Positions 8,861-17,074 of a stretch of 17,464 nucleotides of DNA are shown here, piece after piece (the first letter of the stretch is position 1; each line of letters opens with the position of its first letter). This DNA comes from Gracilaria caudata. Taxonomy: Eukaryota; Rhodophyta; Florideophyceae; Gracilariales; Gracilariaceae. Location: positions 1-17,464 of the forward strand of contig JASCIV010000529.1 of NCBI GenBank assembly GCA_030374735.1, written 5' to 3'. The position numbers and the translations under genes are program-made. Under the pieces are notes generated by a model. That model searched no databases, had not been told where the DNA came from, and was given only the letters and a program-made list of their open reading frames with translations.

Positions 8861-8926
8861 AGAAGGTGCCATGATGGCATGTGACCATCATGATGATCAT
8901 GGTCACCTGCCATCATGGCACCTTCT
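8861..8926. repeat. 66-bp near-perfect palindrome (hairpin)
   Basis: Two 28-base arms, 8861-8888 and 8899-8926, are reverse complements at 27 of 28 positions. The only mismatch pairs T8880 with C8907. The centre is the 10 bases 8889-8898, itself partly self-complementary. The left arm begins agaaggtgccatgatggca and the right arm ends with its complement. It sits in non-coding DNA with no obvious target duplication beside it. It could form a cruciform, act as a dimeric protein-binding site, be a small foldback element, or yield a hairpin RNA if transcribed. Confidence 0.9.
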
Positions 8927-9025
8927 GAAGGATCGTCGTCTTAGTGAGAGAGCTTTTCTTGGAACGAAACGCTCTGCAATACGTACTAATTGAACTGTTA
9001 TGCCCGTAAGAGGGGGAGAGAAAGA

Positions 9026-9058
9026 GATCATGCTCATCATGATCACGATGGTGATCAT
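9026..9058. repeat. Two overlapping short inverted repeats
   Basis: gatcatg (9026-9032) pairs with catgatc (9038-9044) across five bases. atgatcac (9039-9046) pairs with gtgatcat (9051-9058) across four bases. The two stems share bases 9039-9044, so they exclude each other. The GATCAT words also recur in the centre of the palindrome about 130 bases to the left. Confidence 0.6.
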
Positions 9059-9188
9059 CAGTCTAATTTCTACTTCACAAATATGTTGAGGTTGGAAGAT
9101 TAACCCTCTTGAATTGGATGGAGAACCTGTAAATCACATAAGAGTTCTCTTCCCGACGGTACAGGGATTTCTCAATACGAACGAACCG

Positions 9189-9204
9189 TTCACCAATAAA
9201 TAAA
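9189..9204 (+). promoter_or_regulatory. A/T-rich CCAAT/TATA-like words before the hydrolase
   Basis: The string caccaataaataaac lies about 140 bases before the ATG at 9342 and combines a CCAAT-like and a TATA-like word. It could also be read as polyadenylation words (aataaa). Weak assignment. Confidence 0.18.
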
Positions 9205-9341
9205 CTCGTGGAGCTTTGCAATTACGTTTCCAAATCCAGTGGTGTGTGGTGGTACAGCCTTACGCCACAGTCGTCCACGAACAGCTCGCCTTCGAGCTCT
9301 AGCGCCCTCCGCCAAACCGCAAACACTTCGCCCAACCCAGT

Positions 9342-10322
9342 ATGACTTCCCTTCAGACCGTCGTGCGGGTGCTTGTGATGTGCTTTTTTTGCCATTATCT
9401 TCTTGTCGTTGGGTTATGGATAGGATGTGTTGTGATGCCTTTGCGATATTTCGGCGTTCTCAAGAAGCCAGAGGATGAGGAACCGAAAGTGAAAGTCTTT
9501 GTTCACGAACCAAACAAAGATTGGAACGGTGGTTCTAGCGCGACGCCACGCGATACTGTTCTACTTGTTCACGGGTTTCCTGATAACCAACATGTGTGGG
9601 ATAAGACGGTGACAGCGCTTGCGGAGAAAGGATATCGATGCCTGGTGGCTGCTCTCCCTGGATCTAACGGTGAGCACGTTCCGAGGGTTTTGACTTTCGA
9701 GGAAACGGCTACGCTCATAAAGGAGTCTGTGGAGGCTGTAACTGACCAAGCTATGACGGTTATCGGTCATGACTGGGGATCAGCATACAGCATGGCGTTC
9801 CAACGCAAGTATCCAGCGCTCTGCAAGAGGATGATTCTTCTAGATGTGGGACGAATGAAATTCGGAGCAGACATTCACTGGAGCGCGTGGTACGCAATAT
9901 TTTCTTACCAAACAGTGCTTGCTCTATGCTACTGGCTTGGGCATCCGTTCGGAACATGGATTATGAGACTGTTAGCAAGGGTTCTGTTTCGTCCGCTTGG
10001 TATGCCGCGTGCTGTGAATGAAATACGCAGTGATATGGGATATCACTATGCTTCTCTGCTCAAGCTGATGGCAGAACAGAAGGATCGCCCTACAGCAGAG
10101 GAGAGTTCACATGCTTCCGTTGCTCATCTTTTTGTTTACGGTTCAAAGAAGCTGTTCCACTTTCATGACTCAGACTGGCTGAACTTTGTACGCTCTACGC
10201 CCTGCGGGGAGGTGGCTCCGCTTCCATGCCAACACTGGTTGATGTCTGATGAACCAGAAGCACTTCACAAGATTATGCTCGACTGGCTCGACAAGTCATC
10301 GGGCAGCATGTGTCAAGGCTAA
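9342..10322 (+). CDS. Membrane-anchored alpha/beta hydrolase, epoxide hydrolase-like
   Basis: A 326-residue frame from ATG to TAA. Residues 8-32 form a hydrophobic N-terminal anchor, placing the enzyme on a membrane, probably the ER. The fold signatures follow. LLVHGFPDN (oxyanion loop HGxP at 77-80) is followed by VIGHDWGSAYS, a nucleophile elbow with Asp144 as nucleophile, as in epoxide hydrolases and haloalkane dehalogenases rather than Ser esterases. His298 in LPCQHWL is the likely catalytic base. Asp276 or Asp278 in FHDSDW is a candidate charge-relay acid, though the usual GxxD context is not clear. The cap region (about 171-255) includes Tyr residues (MGYHYA) that could supply the ring-opening tyrosine. 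The arrangement resembles the EPHX4-type membrane epoxide hydrolases. Substrate unknown. It is convergent with the RING gene. Confidence 0.88.
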   Translation: MTSLQTVVRVLVMCFFCHYLLVVGLWIGCVVMPLRYFGVLKKPEDEEPKVKVFVHEPNKDWNGGSSATPRDTVLLVHGFPDNQHVWDKTVTALAEKGYRCLVAALPGSNGEHVPRVLTFEETATLIKESVEAVTDQAMTVIGHDWGSAYSMAFQRKYPALCKRMILLDVGRMKFGADIHWSAWYAIFSYQTVLALCYWLGHPFGTWIMRLLARVLFRPLGMPRAVNEIRSDMGYHYASLLKLMAEQKDRPTAEESSHASVAHLFVYGSKKLFHFHDSDWLNFVRSTPCGEVAPLPCQHWLMSDEPEALHKIMLDWLDKSSGSMCQG

Positions 10323-11024
10323 AGATCATTCACCTCACGGATAATGACATTGTTAGAACGCTACCCTGGTGCGAAGGTAGATAGGAGGCACGGCGAGCTT
10401 CGGCAGCTTTACATGGCGGCTACGAGCAGCGTGTGACGTGTTCCGTTGAGACGCGACTGCGGCAGCCTCGTGACAAGCGTGGCGACGCACCGAGTGCATG
10501 GTGCACACAAACACCAATCATCAACGCAGCTACAGATATTGAGAGTGGGCTTCATAAAATTTAAAAGAAAAACAGCATCCCAGTTGTGGGCTGTTTGTAA
10601 CGCAACTGATCTTTGTCCGGGATTAATCACCTTCGCGGTCTGCATCCATAATACTAGGTTGCTACAACTAATCTACGCCGTGGATAGCAAGTTGTACAAT
10701 ACGCGCTGAAGCCTCGATATGTGCACCAGAGAACAACGCCACGTGCAGTTCGCAATTAGCCCAAAGCTCGAAAGATGCGCCAACAGCTTCAGTAGCCATA
10801 AGTATGTACACGGGAGATGAAGAAGTAGACGAACAACGGAGGCGCCACGGTTCGGTCCGTCTCGGAACGAATGACTGCAAGCTGTTGTACACCAAATATG
10901 TACAGGAAGCGCTCACACACGGCGGATTAACAGCGTGTGCAAAGCGGAAACCAATGTGGTCGCGCTGTGTCCGAAAGCTTGAATGACGCAGCAGGCGAGC
11001 GGGCCAAAAAAAAGCGCGACGTTG
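10323..11024. other. Intergenic spacer between convergent genes
   Basis: About 700 bases between the 3' ends of the hydrolase and RING genes. It presumably holds both 3' untranslated regions. Small open frames occur on both strands, but none has a recognisable domain or coding character. I see no tRNA-like cloverleaf or repeat. Confidence 0.5.
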
Positions 11025-11642
11025 CTACGCAAATCTACAACGGCAAAGTGGACAGGTAGCCTGCTGCTTGAGCCACGGCGAGATACAAGCGGCGTGGAAC
11101 TCGTCACCACACGGCAAGATGCACACTCTGTGCCCCTGCGCATATACATCTCGACAAATAGCGCAGTACATGCCTCGTCTCTCATGGCGTTCGCAGTCGC
11201 GGTCGTCACACAGGTACGTGGGCAGTATGGCTATCTGCTCGTCGGTGAGGCCCTGCTTAGCGTAGCCAATCCGGTCCTCAATCTCCAGCAACATCTCGTA
11301 ACTGGGCGCGCCTCTGGCGCCCACGCGTCTCTCGGCGCCCAGAGTAGCTTCCAAGCTTCCATAGCCGAAGTTTGCGTAGCGCGCAATCGGCTCGTACTGC
11401 GACGCGGCGGTGAGCGCGCGACGCGCCGACAAGCGCGGCCTGGCTCCTATGGGCACCACCCACGGCACGAGGCGCAGAATGGACGCGGCCAGAAACAGAA
11501 ACACCGAGACGATGACCACCACGAACAGGTCGGCCGAACTGGACGGCGGCGCGGTGCTGGTGGCGTTGTATGCGGCAGCGAGTCGCGACGAGAGCAACGG
11601 CTCGTGAAGCGCGGGTTGGGCACACGGCGCCATGTGTGGCAT
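11025..11642 (-). CDS. Single-pass membrane RING-H2 zinc finger protein (putative E3 ubiquitin ligase)
   Basis: A 205-residue protein starting at ATG 11642; a second ATG is three codons in. A hydrophobic segment (about 39-60) is a single membrane span. After a basic stretch comes YAKQGLTDEQIAILP, the GL...LP motif that precedes the RING in ATL-type E3 ligases. The C-terminal RING is CAIC (Cys160, Cys163), LPCGDEFHAAC (Cys178, Asp180, His183, Cys186) and CPLC (Cys197, Cys200). A canonical RING-H2 has His where Asp180 stands. The other seven ligands are present, and Trp190 in ISPWLKQ matches the usual E2-contact position. The likely role is membrane-localised ubiquitin transfer. The coding region is very GC-rich (46 of 60 G+C at 11401-11460), which creates long shadow frames on other strands. 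It is head to head with the E1 gene. Confidence 0.88.
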   Translation of the reverse strand: MPHMAPCAQPALHEPLLSSRLAAAYNATSTAPPSSSADLFVVVIVSVFLFLAASILRLVPWVVPIGARPRLSARRALTAASQYEPIARYANFGYGSLEATLGAERRVGARGAPSYEMLLEIEDRIGYAKQGLTDEQIAILPTYLCDDRDCERHERRGMYCAICRDVYAQGHRVCILPCGDEFHAACISPWLKQQATCPLCRCRFA

Positions 11643-11695
11643 TGCGGTGAGCGCGCTGGCGCGACTGGACGTGGCGCCGCTGCGCCACGCACGCG

Positions 11696-11705
11696 CCTTT
11701 TATGC
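11696..11705 (-). promoter_or_regulatory. TATA-like box for the RING gene
   Basis: On the minus strand the word gcataaaagg stands out in otherwise GC-dominated DNA, 54 bases upstream of the ATG at 11642. One base differs from the TATAAAAG consensus, and the distance allows a short leader. Confidence 0.35.
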
Positions 11706-11788
11706 GCAGCACTCGCCACCGACACATCTCGAGCGCCGTGCAGATTCCGCGCACGCGCGTTGCGCGTCACGCGTGCGCCGGCACCCCT

Positions 11789-11836
11789 CGTCACGCGCAG
11801 CTTGCGTCACGCGCACCTCGCGTCACGCGCACCTCT
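11789..11836. repeat. Three tandem 16-bp units in the divergent promoter
   Basis: The units cgtcacgcgcagcttg, cgtcacgcgcacctcg and cgtcacgcgcacctct abut at 11789-11804, 11805-11820 and 11821-11836. All share cgtcacgcgca. A fourth degenerate start (cgtcacgcg) lies at 11765. They may be repeated binding sites, or chance products of the GC-rich composition. Confidence 0.7.
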
Positions 11837-12200
11837 GTTCGACGCGTCCACGCTTTCCACGTGCACGTTCCAGTTTGCATCGCGCGCCGGCGCCCGCACC
11901 CGCGCAGCAGGCGTCAGCGTTGATCCGCCCTCACGCACCGCCCGGCTGTCGATGTGCCCCCCCACTGGCTGAGACACACACCCCCTCCCCCCGACCACCG
12001 TTCCACCTCTATCTCGCTCCGTCCCGTCGTCGGCGCTGTCTACCGATCCGTTTCCCGCCTCTCCTACGCCCCGGCTCGTGTGAAGCGCGCACAGGCGCTT
12101 CATCTTCGCAACGGAAACCATTCCTACGTCTGGCAAGCGCGCCGCCGCCCCTATTCTCCCGTCTGCCTGCAAGCGAGCGCGACGACTTGCCCCCTCCCAC

Positions 12201-15200
12201 ATGGATTCCAACGCCGCCAATTCTACCATGGTCGATGCGGATGACATCGATGAGGGGCTGTATTCTCGTCAGCTCTACGTGCTTGGTCATGACGCTATGC
12301 GCGCCATGGCCAAGTCCGCCGTGCTGATCATCGGCTGCGACGGGCTGGGCGTCGAAATTGCCAAGAACGTCATTCTAGCTGGCGTCCGATCCGTGTCTGT
12401 CTATGATCCAGAACCCCCCTCCATGGCTGACCTCTCGTCCAACTTCTACCTCACAGAGAGTCATGTGTCCGCTAAGACGCCGCGTGCCCTTGCATGCATT
12501 GACAAGCTCACTTCCCTCAACCCTTACGTGTCCGTCTCCGTTTTCGATCACGCCATTAACCTCACCGAGCCCGATCCGAGTGTGTTTGAGTCCTTCGCTG
12601 TCGTCGTCATGGTTAACCAATCCTTCTCCGCACAGAGAGCTGTTGACGCTATCTGCCACAAATCTCAGATCAAGTTTATCTCCGCCTCTTCCCGCGGAGT
12701 TTTTGCCTCCATATTCTGTGACTTCGGTCCCAGCTTCACCGTGCAGGACGCCACTGGTGAGCAACCCAAGTCCTCCCTTGTTTCTGCCATCACCAAGGAA
12801 AATCCACCAGTAGTCACATGCCTTGATGAGCAACGCCATGACCTCGAAACCGGCAACTATGTCACCTTCACAGAAGTTCAGGGCATGACTGAGATCAATG
12901 ACGGAAAGCCACGGAAGGTCAAGGTCCTCGGCCCCTACACTTTTGCACTGGAAGACTCGGACGACATTGCTTCATTCTCAGATTACATTCGAGGCGGTTA
13001 TGTCACAGAGGTGAAGATGCCCGTCGACGTATCGTTCAAGAGTTTGTCCGACGCCTTTGCAGCTCCAGAGTATATTATAACCGATTTTGCGAAGATGGAT
13101 CGTATGAGTACTATCCACTCTTGTTTTGCCGCCCTGGATGAATGCCCCAATGGAGCGCTCCCAACTCCTGGATCGGATCAAGGAGCGTCAGAATTCGCGA
13201 AGCTTGTCAAAGTGCCTGACGGAGAGCCAGACGCGAAGGTGGTCGAGGTGTTCGCAAAAACATGTGCAGGAAACATGTCTCCACTTGCTGCTGGTATTGG
13301 TGGCATTGCTGCTCAAGAGGTCCTCAAGGCTGTGTCCGGCAAGTTCATGCCTATTCGTCAGTTCATGTATTACGATTGTATGGAAGCTTTGCCAGAAACT
13401 ATGCCGTCTGAAGCAGATTGCGCTCCTCGCGGTTCGCGTTACGATGGACAGATTGCCATTTTCGGATCTGAATTCCAAGAAAAGGTACAAAACTTGAAGT
13501 ACTTTGTTGTTGGAGCAGGTGCTATTGGATGTGAAGTATTGAAAACGTTTGTTATGATGGGAATTGGTTCGGGACCGAAAGGAGAGATAATCGTAACTGA
13601 TATGGATACAATAGAAAAGTCAAATCTTTCAAGACAGTTCTTGTTCCGAGATACCGATATCGGCAAGTCCAAGAGCTCAGCAGCCGCAGCTGCCATCAAA
13701 GCTATGAATCCTGGTGTCAAGGTTGCTGCACATGAGACTCGTGTTGGTCCTGAGAGCGAAGATGTCTTTAATGATCAGTTCTGGGATTCCCTTTCTGGGG
13801 TATGCAATGCTCTCGATAATGTTCAAGCACGTCTCTATGTGGATCAACGGTGTGTCTACTACAAAAAGAGTCTGCTGGAAAGCGGAACTCTGGGGACAAA
13901 GGGCAACACTCAGGTCATTGTTCCGCACCTAACTGAGAGCTATGGCTCCTCGAGAGATCCTCCCGAGAAATCTATTCCAATCTGTACCCTGAAGAACTTC
14001 CCCTATCAGATTGAGCACACATTACAGTGGGCTCGTGATTACTTTGAAGGCGAGTTCCGCACCTCCGCTGAGGAAACGAACTCGTTTCTAAGTAAGAGGC
14101 AGGAGTATATGGACGAGTTGCGGAGACAAGGCCCCGGGCAAATGCTTTCAACGCTTCAAACTATCACGTCATGTCTAATTGATGACCGTCCACATACAAT
14201 ACGGGATTGCGCTGAGTGGGCCCGTAGAGTGTTCGAAAAACTGTTTTCCACCGACATTCGGCAACTGCTTCATACGTTCCCGAAGGATAATGTGGACAAA
14301 AACGGTGTTCCGTTCTGGTCTGGCACAAAGCGCGCACCTAATCCCATTGAGTTTGACGTTAACGATCCCTTGCATACTGAATTCATAGTCGCTGCAGCTT
14401 GTCTGAGAGCAGAGAATTACGGTTTGAAACCATCTCAAGAAGACATTCAACAAATGAGTAAGCATGCCGCTGCTGTGATGATTCCAGAGTTTGTTCCTAA
14501 GTCTGGCATGAAGATTGCCACCACGGATGCCGAAGCAAAAGAACAGGTTGAGAATCCAGCAGACGCGGATGACGCCCTTCTTGAGGAATTAGAGAGTAAG
14601 CTGTTGAATGAGAAGACTCTGACTGGCTTCCAGATGTGCCCTATCGAGTTTGAGAAGGACGACGACTCCAACCATCACATTGATTTTATTACTGCGTGCT
14701 CAAATCTCCGCGCAGCGAATTACTCCATCGAGCCTGCAGATCGTCATAGGTCGAAGATGATCGCGGGAAAGATTATCCCAGCAATTGCCACGACCACTGC
14801 ATTTGTGTCGGGTATGGTTTGCTTAGAGCTCTTCAAGTTGGTCAAGATCGGTGTTACTGATCCGAACAGAGTACTTGATGACGCGGCTTGGATCCGACCA
14901 AATGCTTACTCAGAAGAATTCATGAAGGCGCAAGCGAAGACATTGGAGCTGTTCAAGAACGGGTTTGCCAATCTTGCTCTTCCATTTTTCGCATTCTCGG
15001 AGCCGATTGCGGCACCTATGACTGAAATGGGCGGTGGTCGAAAATGGACACTCTGGGACCGATTTGACGTCAGCGAGGGGGAGGACATCTCACTTGAGCG
15101 TTTTCTTGCTGTTTTCAAGGATAGGTATAACTTGGAAATTAGTATGGTTTCTTGCGGAGTTAGCATGTTATACTCTTCTTTCACGTCGGCTGCCAAGCTG

Positions 15201-15359
15201 AAAGAAAGAATGCCGATGCCATTATCCAAAGTTGCGGCTACAGTAGGTAAGATGGAATTCTCACCTTCCCAGAAATACTTGGTAATGGAAGTATGTTGCA
15301 ACGATGAGGCGGGTGAAGACGTTGAAGTTCCGTATATCAGATACCGCTTCAGAGACTAA
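12201..15359 (+). CDS. UBA1: Ubiquitin-activating enzyme E1
   Basis: A 1052-residue protein, matching yeast and human E1 length, in one uninterrupted frame. E1 adenylates the ubiquitin C-terminus with ATP, forms a thioester, and passes ubiquitin to E2 enzymes. The inactive adenylation half opens with YSRQLYVLGHDAM and GLGVEIAKNVILAG. The active half has the nucleotide loop VVGAGAIGCEVLK (GAGAIG 438-443), TDMD (466-469) and SNLSRQFLFR (474-483, where the usual second Asn is Ser). The catalytic cysteine is Cys595 in SIPICTLKNFPYQIEHT. The C-terminal part is the ubiquitin-fold domain that recruits E2, ending VPYIRYRFRD. All hallmark residues are present, so it should be active. UBA6 and smaller E1s (for SUMO, NEDD8) are excluded or unlikely from length and motif order. 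It sits divergent to a RING-H2 gene and convergent with the linker gene. Confidence 0.96.
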   Translation: MDSNAANSTMVDADDIDEGLYSRQLYVLGHDAMRAMAKSAVLIIGCDGLGVEIAKNVILAGVRSVSVYDPEPPSMADLSSNFYLTESHVSAKTPRALACIDKLTSLNPYVSVSVFDHAINLTEPDPSVFESFAVVVMVNQSFSAQRAVDAICHKSQIKFISASSRGVFASIFCDFGPSFTVQDATGEQPKSSLVSAITKENPPVVTCLDEQRHDLETGNYVTFTEVQGMTEINDGKPRKVKVLGPYTFALEDSDDIASFSDYIRGGYVTEVKMPVDVSFKSLSDAFAAPEYIITDFAKMDRMSTIHSCFAALDECPNGALPTPGSDQGASEFAKLVKVPDGEPDAKVVEVFAKTCAGNMSPLAAGIGGIAAQEVLKAVSGKFMPIRQFMYYDCMEALPETMPSEADCAPRGSRYDGQIAIFGSEFQEKVQNLKYFVVGAGAIGCEVLKTFVMMGIGSGPKGEIIVTDMDTIEKSNLSRQFLFRDTDIGKSKSSAAAAAIKAMNPGVKVAAHETRVGPESEDVFNDQFWDSLSGVCNALDNVQARLYVDQRCVYYKKSLLESGTLGTKGNTQVIVPHLTESYGSSRDPPEKSIPICTLKNFPYQIEHTLQWARDYFEGEFRTSAEETNSFLSKRQEYMDELRRQGPGQMLSTLQTITSCLIDDRPHTIRDCAEWARRVFEKLFSTDIRQLLHTFPKDNVDKNGVPFWSGTKRAPNPIEFDVNDPLHTEFIVAAACLRAENYGLKPSQEDIQQMSKHAAAVMIPEFVPKSGMKIATTDAEAKEQVENPADADDALLEELESKLLNEKTLTGFQMCPIEFEKDDDSNHHIDFITACSNLRAANYSIEPADRHRSKMIAGKIIPAIATTTAFVSGMVCLELFKLVKIGVTDPNRVLDDAAWIRPNAYSEEFMKAQAKTLELFKNGFANLALPFFAFSEPIAAPMTEMGGGRKWTLWDRFDVSEGEDISLERFLAVFKDRYNLEISMVSCGVSMLYSSFTSAAKLKERMPMPLSKVAATVGKMEFSPSQKYLVMEVCCNDEAGEDVEVPYIRYRFRD

Positions 15360-15616
15360 TTACAAGGAAAGGCCTTGCGTACGAACTGTAGACAAGTACA
15401 AGGTTAACACCGCATGTGAATAGGATAATCTTCTGAGGTTTACTGATTAAAAGGACTCGACTCTCAGCAGTATTGCCGCATCAACTGACTGTACTTCAGT
15501 TTATCACTGGAGGAAAACAAGACGTGTAGGGTATGACATAATTTAAAGAGAAATAGAGAGCTTCACTATTCAAGTGATAATGCTTCCGAACGTTTGCTGA
15601 GGCCCTCCGAGACACT

Positions 15617-17074
15617 TCACACTGGCTGCTGCAAGTCTGCTGGGATAGGGAATGATATCGTCTCCATGGTCATACTGATGAGGCCGTTTTGGGCAATATC
15701 AGAAGTTGGAGCGCGCAGCTCGATTACTGGGGCCATATCGAATATCTTTCGACTCCCAACGTAGTTCTTGGCGACGGTAGATCCATACTTGAGAATAGCG
15801 GCCGCTTCTTCCTGTTCCGCATCGGAGTGAGTGAGCTTGGGCTTCATGACTTCCTTGTACACAACGGAGTCCTTGTAGTAAAACTTGTTCCACGTCCCAT
15901 AGCGAGCTTTCCATTCAATCTCTGCATCTCGCAACGATTGTGGTTGCTCATTCCAAAACACGTCTGTCCTGAACGAGCCAATTGGTCCAGCAAGACTGCG
16001 GGCATAGTTTTCTCCCCGCCAGGCCTCTGGCAAACCCTTGCGAATTGAGAATGGGTTGAAGCCAGTGGCATCACCTGAATTGAGATAAGCCTTGCTTGAC
16101 GCACGATCGGTTGAAGCGAAGCCACCGTTGAGAACAGCAATCTTGTTCATGTCGTTGTTGTACGGGTGACCACCTCGGAAGTTCACCGCAGGAATACGGC
16201 TTTCGCCCCAAAGAGTGTCGTATTCATCAGAGTCAATGTAAGAGTTGATCTCCTCGTTGTATCCCTGTTCGTTAATAATCTGAATGTGTTCGCTAACTTC
16301 GGCCTGATTGTGCGGAGCACGACCAAGGAAATGCATGAAGTTCAATTCGACAAAGCGAGTATTGCTTGTTCCTTCGAAAAATCGCTTGCGGTAGGCTTCC
16401 GAGAGACCAAGAGCTCTGATGAACTCCTTCATGTCAGCCGTTTGCGTGACGCAACTGATGGGGAAGGCCAGTTCGGCCATTTCGCTCTCAAAGAGATTGG
16501 CATTGCCGAACACCTGTTTGATAGAAAGACGCACGCCAACGCGAGCTTCATCGGAGGACCATCCCGGTCTAGCCCACAAAAGATCATCAGTATACGGATC
16601 CATGTTTCTAAATGTGCCTTGTTCATTGATACGGCGATTGGTGGTGTTGGTTTCGCGTCCAACACGAACGTCGAACGCAGTAGCATTCTGACCCTTAGCG
16701 TCGGCGGAGAATTCGTACCGCGCTGTGGACGGGTTGTAGAACTTAGGGAGGGCGGGAGTTTCTTTCTTCGTTGGCAGTTCTCTCTTTGTAATGGATGGCG
16801 TCTGCTTTGGCTCGACCGTCAAATCGCGACTAACGGTCTCACCACCGACCTTGAGAGTCTGCACGGATTTCGGGGCTTCCTCTCCGGGTTCTGATTTCTT
16901 GCCAAAACCTGGCAGCGACGGCAGCGACGGCAGTGACGGCAGCTTAATGGCGGATATTTGTGGAACTAAATCACTCTCGGTTGGTCGGGAGGGGCAACGA
17001 TCGAGTTGTGGGCTAGAGCCGGTGAAGAACACGCGGCTTGACGAAAGGGGTAGACCTGGAACAAAGGCGTTCAT
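15617..17074 (-). CDS. Phycobilisome linker polypeptide, nuclear-encoded, plastid-targeted
   Basis: A 485-residue protein from the ATG at 17074. It begins MNAFVPGLPLSSSRVFF, a short leader with Phe near the start, as in red-algal and glaucophyte plastid transit peptides. A low-complexity linker with SLPSLPSLPG (about 47-56; 9-base DNA repeats near 16909-16940) follows. The PBS linker domain (Pfam PF00427 type) spans about 182-297. It includes KQVFGNANLFESEMAELAF, EFIRALGLSEAYRKRFFE, LNFMHFLGRAPHNQ and NEQGYNEEINSYIDSDEYD. This domain threads through phycobiliprotein hexamers in rods. The last 185 residues have no domain I recognise. Only two cysteines are evident (about 27 and 208), so attachment of several bilins is unlikely. 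The frame stays open to an earlier ATG at 17263, adding 63 residues. Rod versus rod-core role is unresolved. Confidence 0.92.
   Translation of the reverse strand: MNAFVPGLPLSSSRVFFTGSSPQLDRCPSRPTESDLVPQISAIKLPSLPSLPSLPGFGKKSEPGEEAPKSVQTLKVGGETVSRDLTVEPKQTPSITKRELPTKKETPALPKFYNPSTARYEFSADAKGQNATAFDVRVGRETNTTNRRINEQGTFRNMDPYTDDLLWARPGWSSDEARVGVRLSIKQVFGNANLFESEMAELAFPISCVTQTADMKEFIRALGLSEAYRKRFFEGTSNTRFVELNFMHFLGRAPHNQAEVSEHIQIINEQGYNEEINSYIDSDEYDTLWGESRIPAVNFRGGHPYNNDMNKIAVLNGGFASTDRASSKAYLNSGDATGFNPFSIRKGLPEAWRGENYARSLAGPIGSFRTDVFWNEQPQSLRDAEIEWKARYGTWNKFYYKDSVVYKEVMKPKLTHSDAEQEEAAAILKYGSTVAKNYVGSRKIFDMAPVIELRAPTSDIAQNGLISMTMETISFPIPADLQQPV

Larger units (their letters stand above)
7784..9341. 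other. 1.6 kb divergent intergenic region between ALG9 and hydrolase
   Basis: No convincing gene. The 5' side of ALG9 (minus strand) has TATA-like words, gatataagg near 7907-7915 and tatttatga near 7930. The middle carries copy B of the dispersed repeat. Further right are a 66-bp palindrome (8861-8926) and a pair of overlapping hairpins (9026-9058). Near the hydrolase is the A/T word caccaataaataaac at about 9190. Open frames here (for example 7979-8218 and 8493-8906) have no recognisable protein character. Confidence 0.55.
11643..12200. promoter_or_regulatory. GC-rich divergent promoter region between RING and E1 genes
   Basis: 558 bases separate the two start codons. Composition is extreme (45 of 60 G+C at 11761-11820). 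The right half is pyrimidine-rich on the plus strand, leading to a ccccctcccac leader just before the E1 ATG. It contains a TATA-like box for the RING gene and a short tandem repeat, listed separately. No TATA box is evident on the E1 side. Several long open frames cross it but reflect composition, not genes. Confidence 0.5.

Noticed and set aside
8493..8906. 137-codon minus-strand frame
   Set aside because: Its first codons are simply the palindrome read as protein, and no domain is recognisable.
7862..9341. tRNA or CRISPR-like elements in the spacers
   Set aside because: TTCG-containing words were checked for flanking T-arm stems and none fits. No regularly spaced identical repeats exist.
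10983..11972. 329-codon plus-strand frame across the RING gene
   Set aside because: It is antisense to the RING-H2 gene, which has clear domain motifs. The frame is Arg/Ala/Thr-rich and produced by the high G+C content.
11632..12327. 231-codon plus-strand frame running into the E1 start
   Set aside because: Low-complexity Arg/Pro/Ser/His sequence in GC-rich promoter DNA, overlapping the true E1 start in another frame.
9342..15359. Functional operon or defence-like cluster of hydrolase, RING and E1
   Set aside because: The genes alternate in strand, have eukaryotic features and spacing, and the E1 is a full housekeeping UBA1, so a linked system is not supported.
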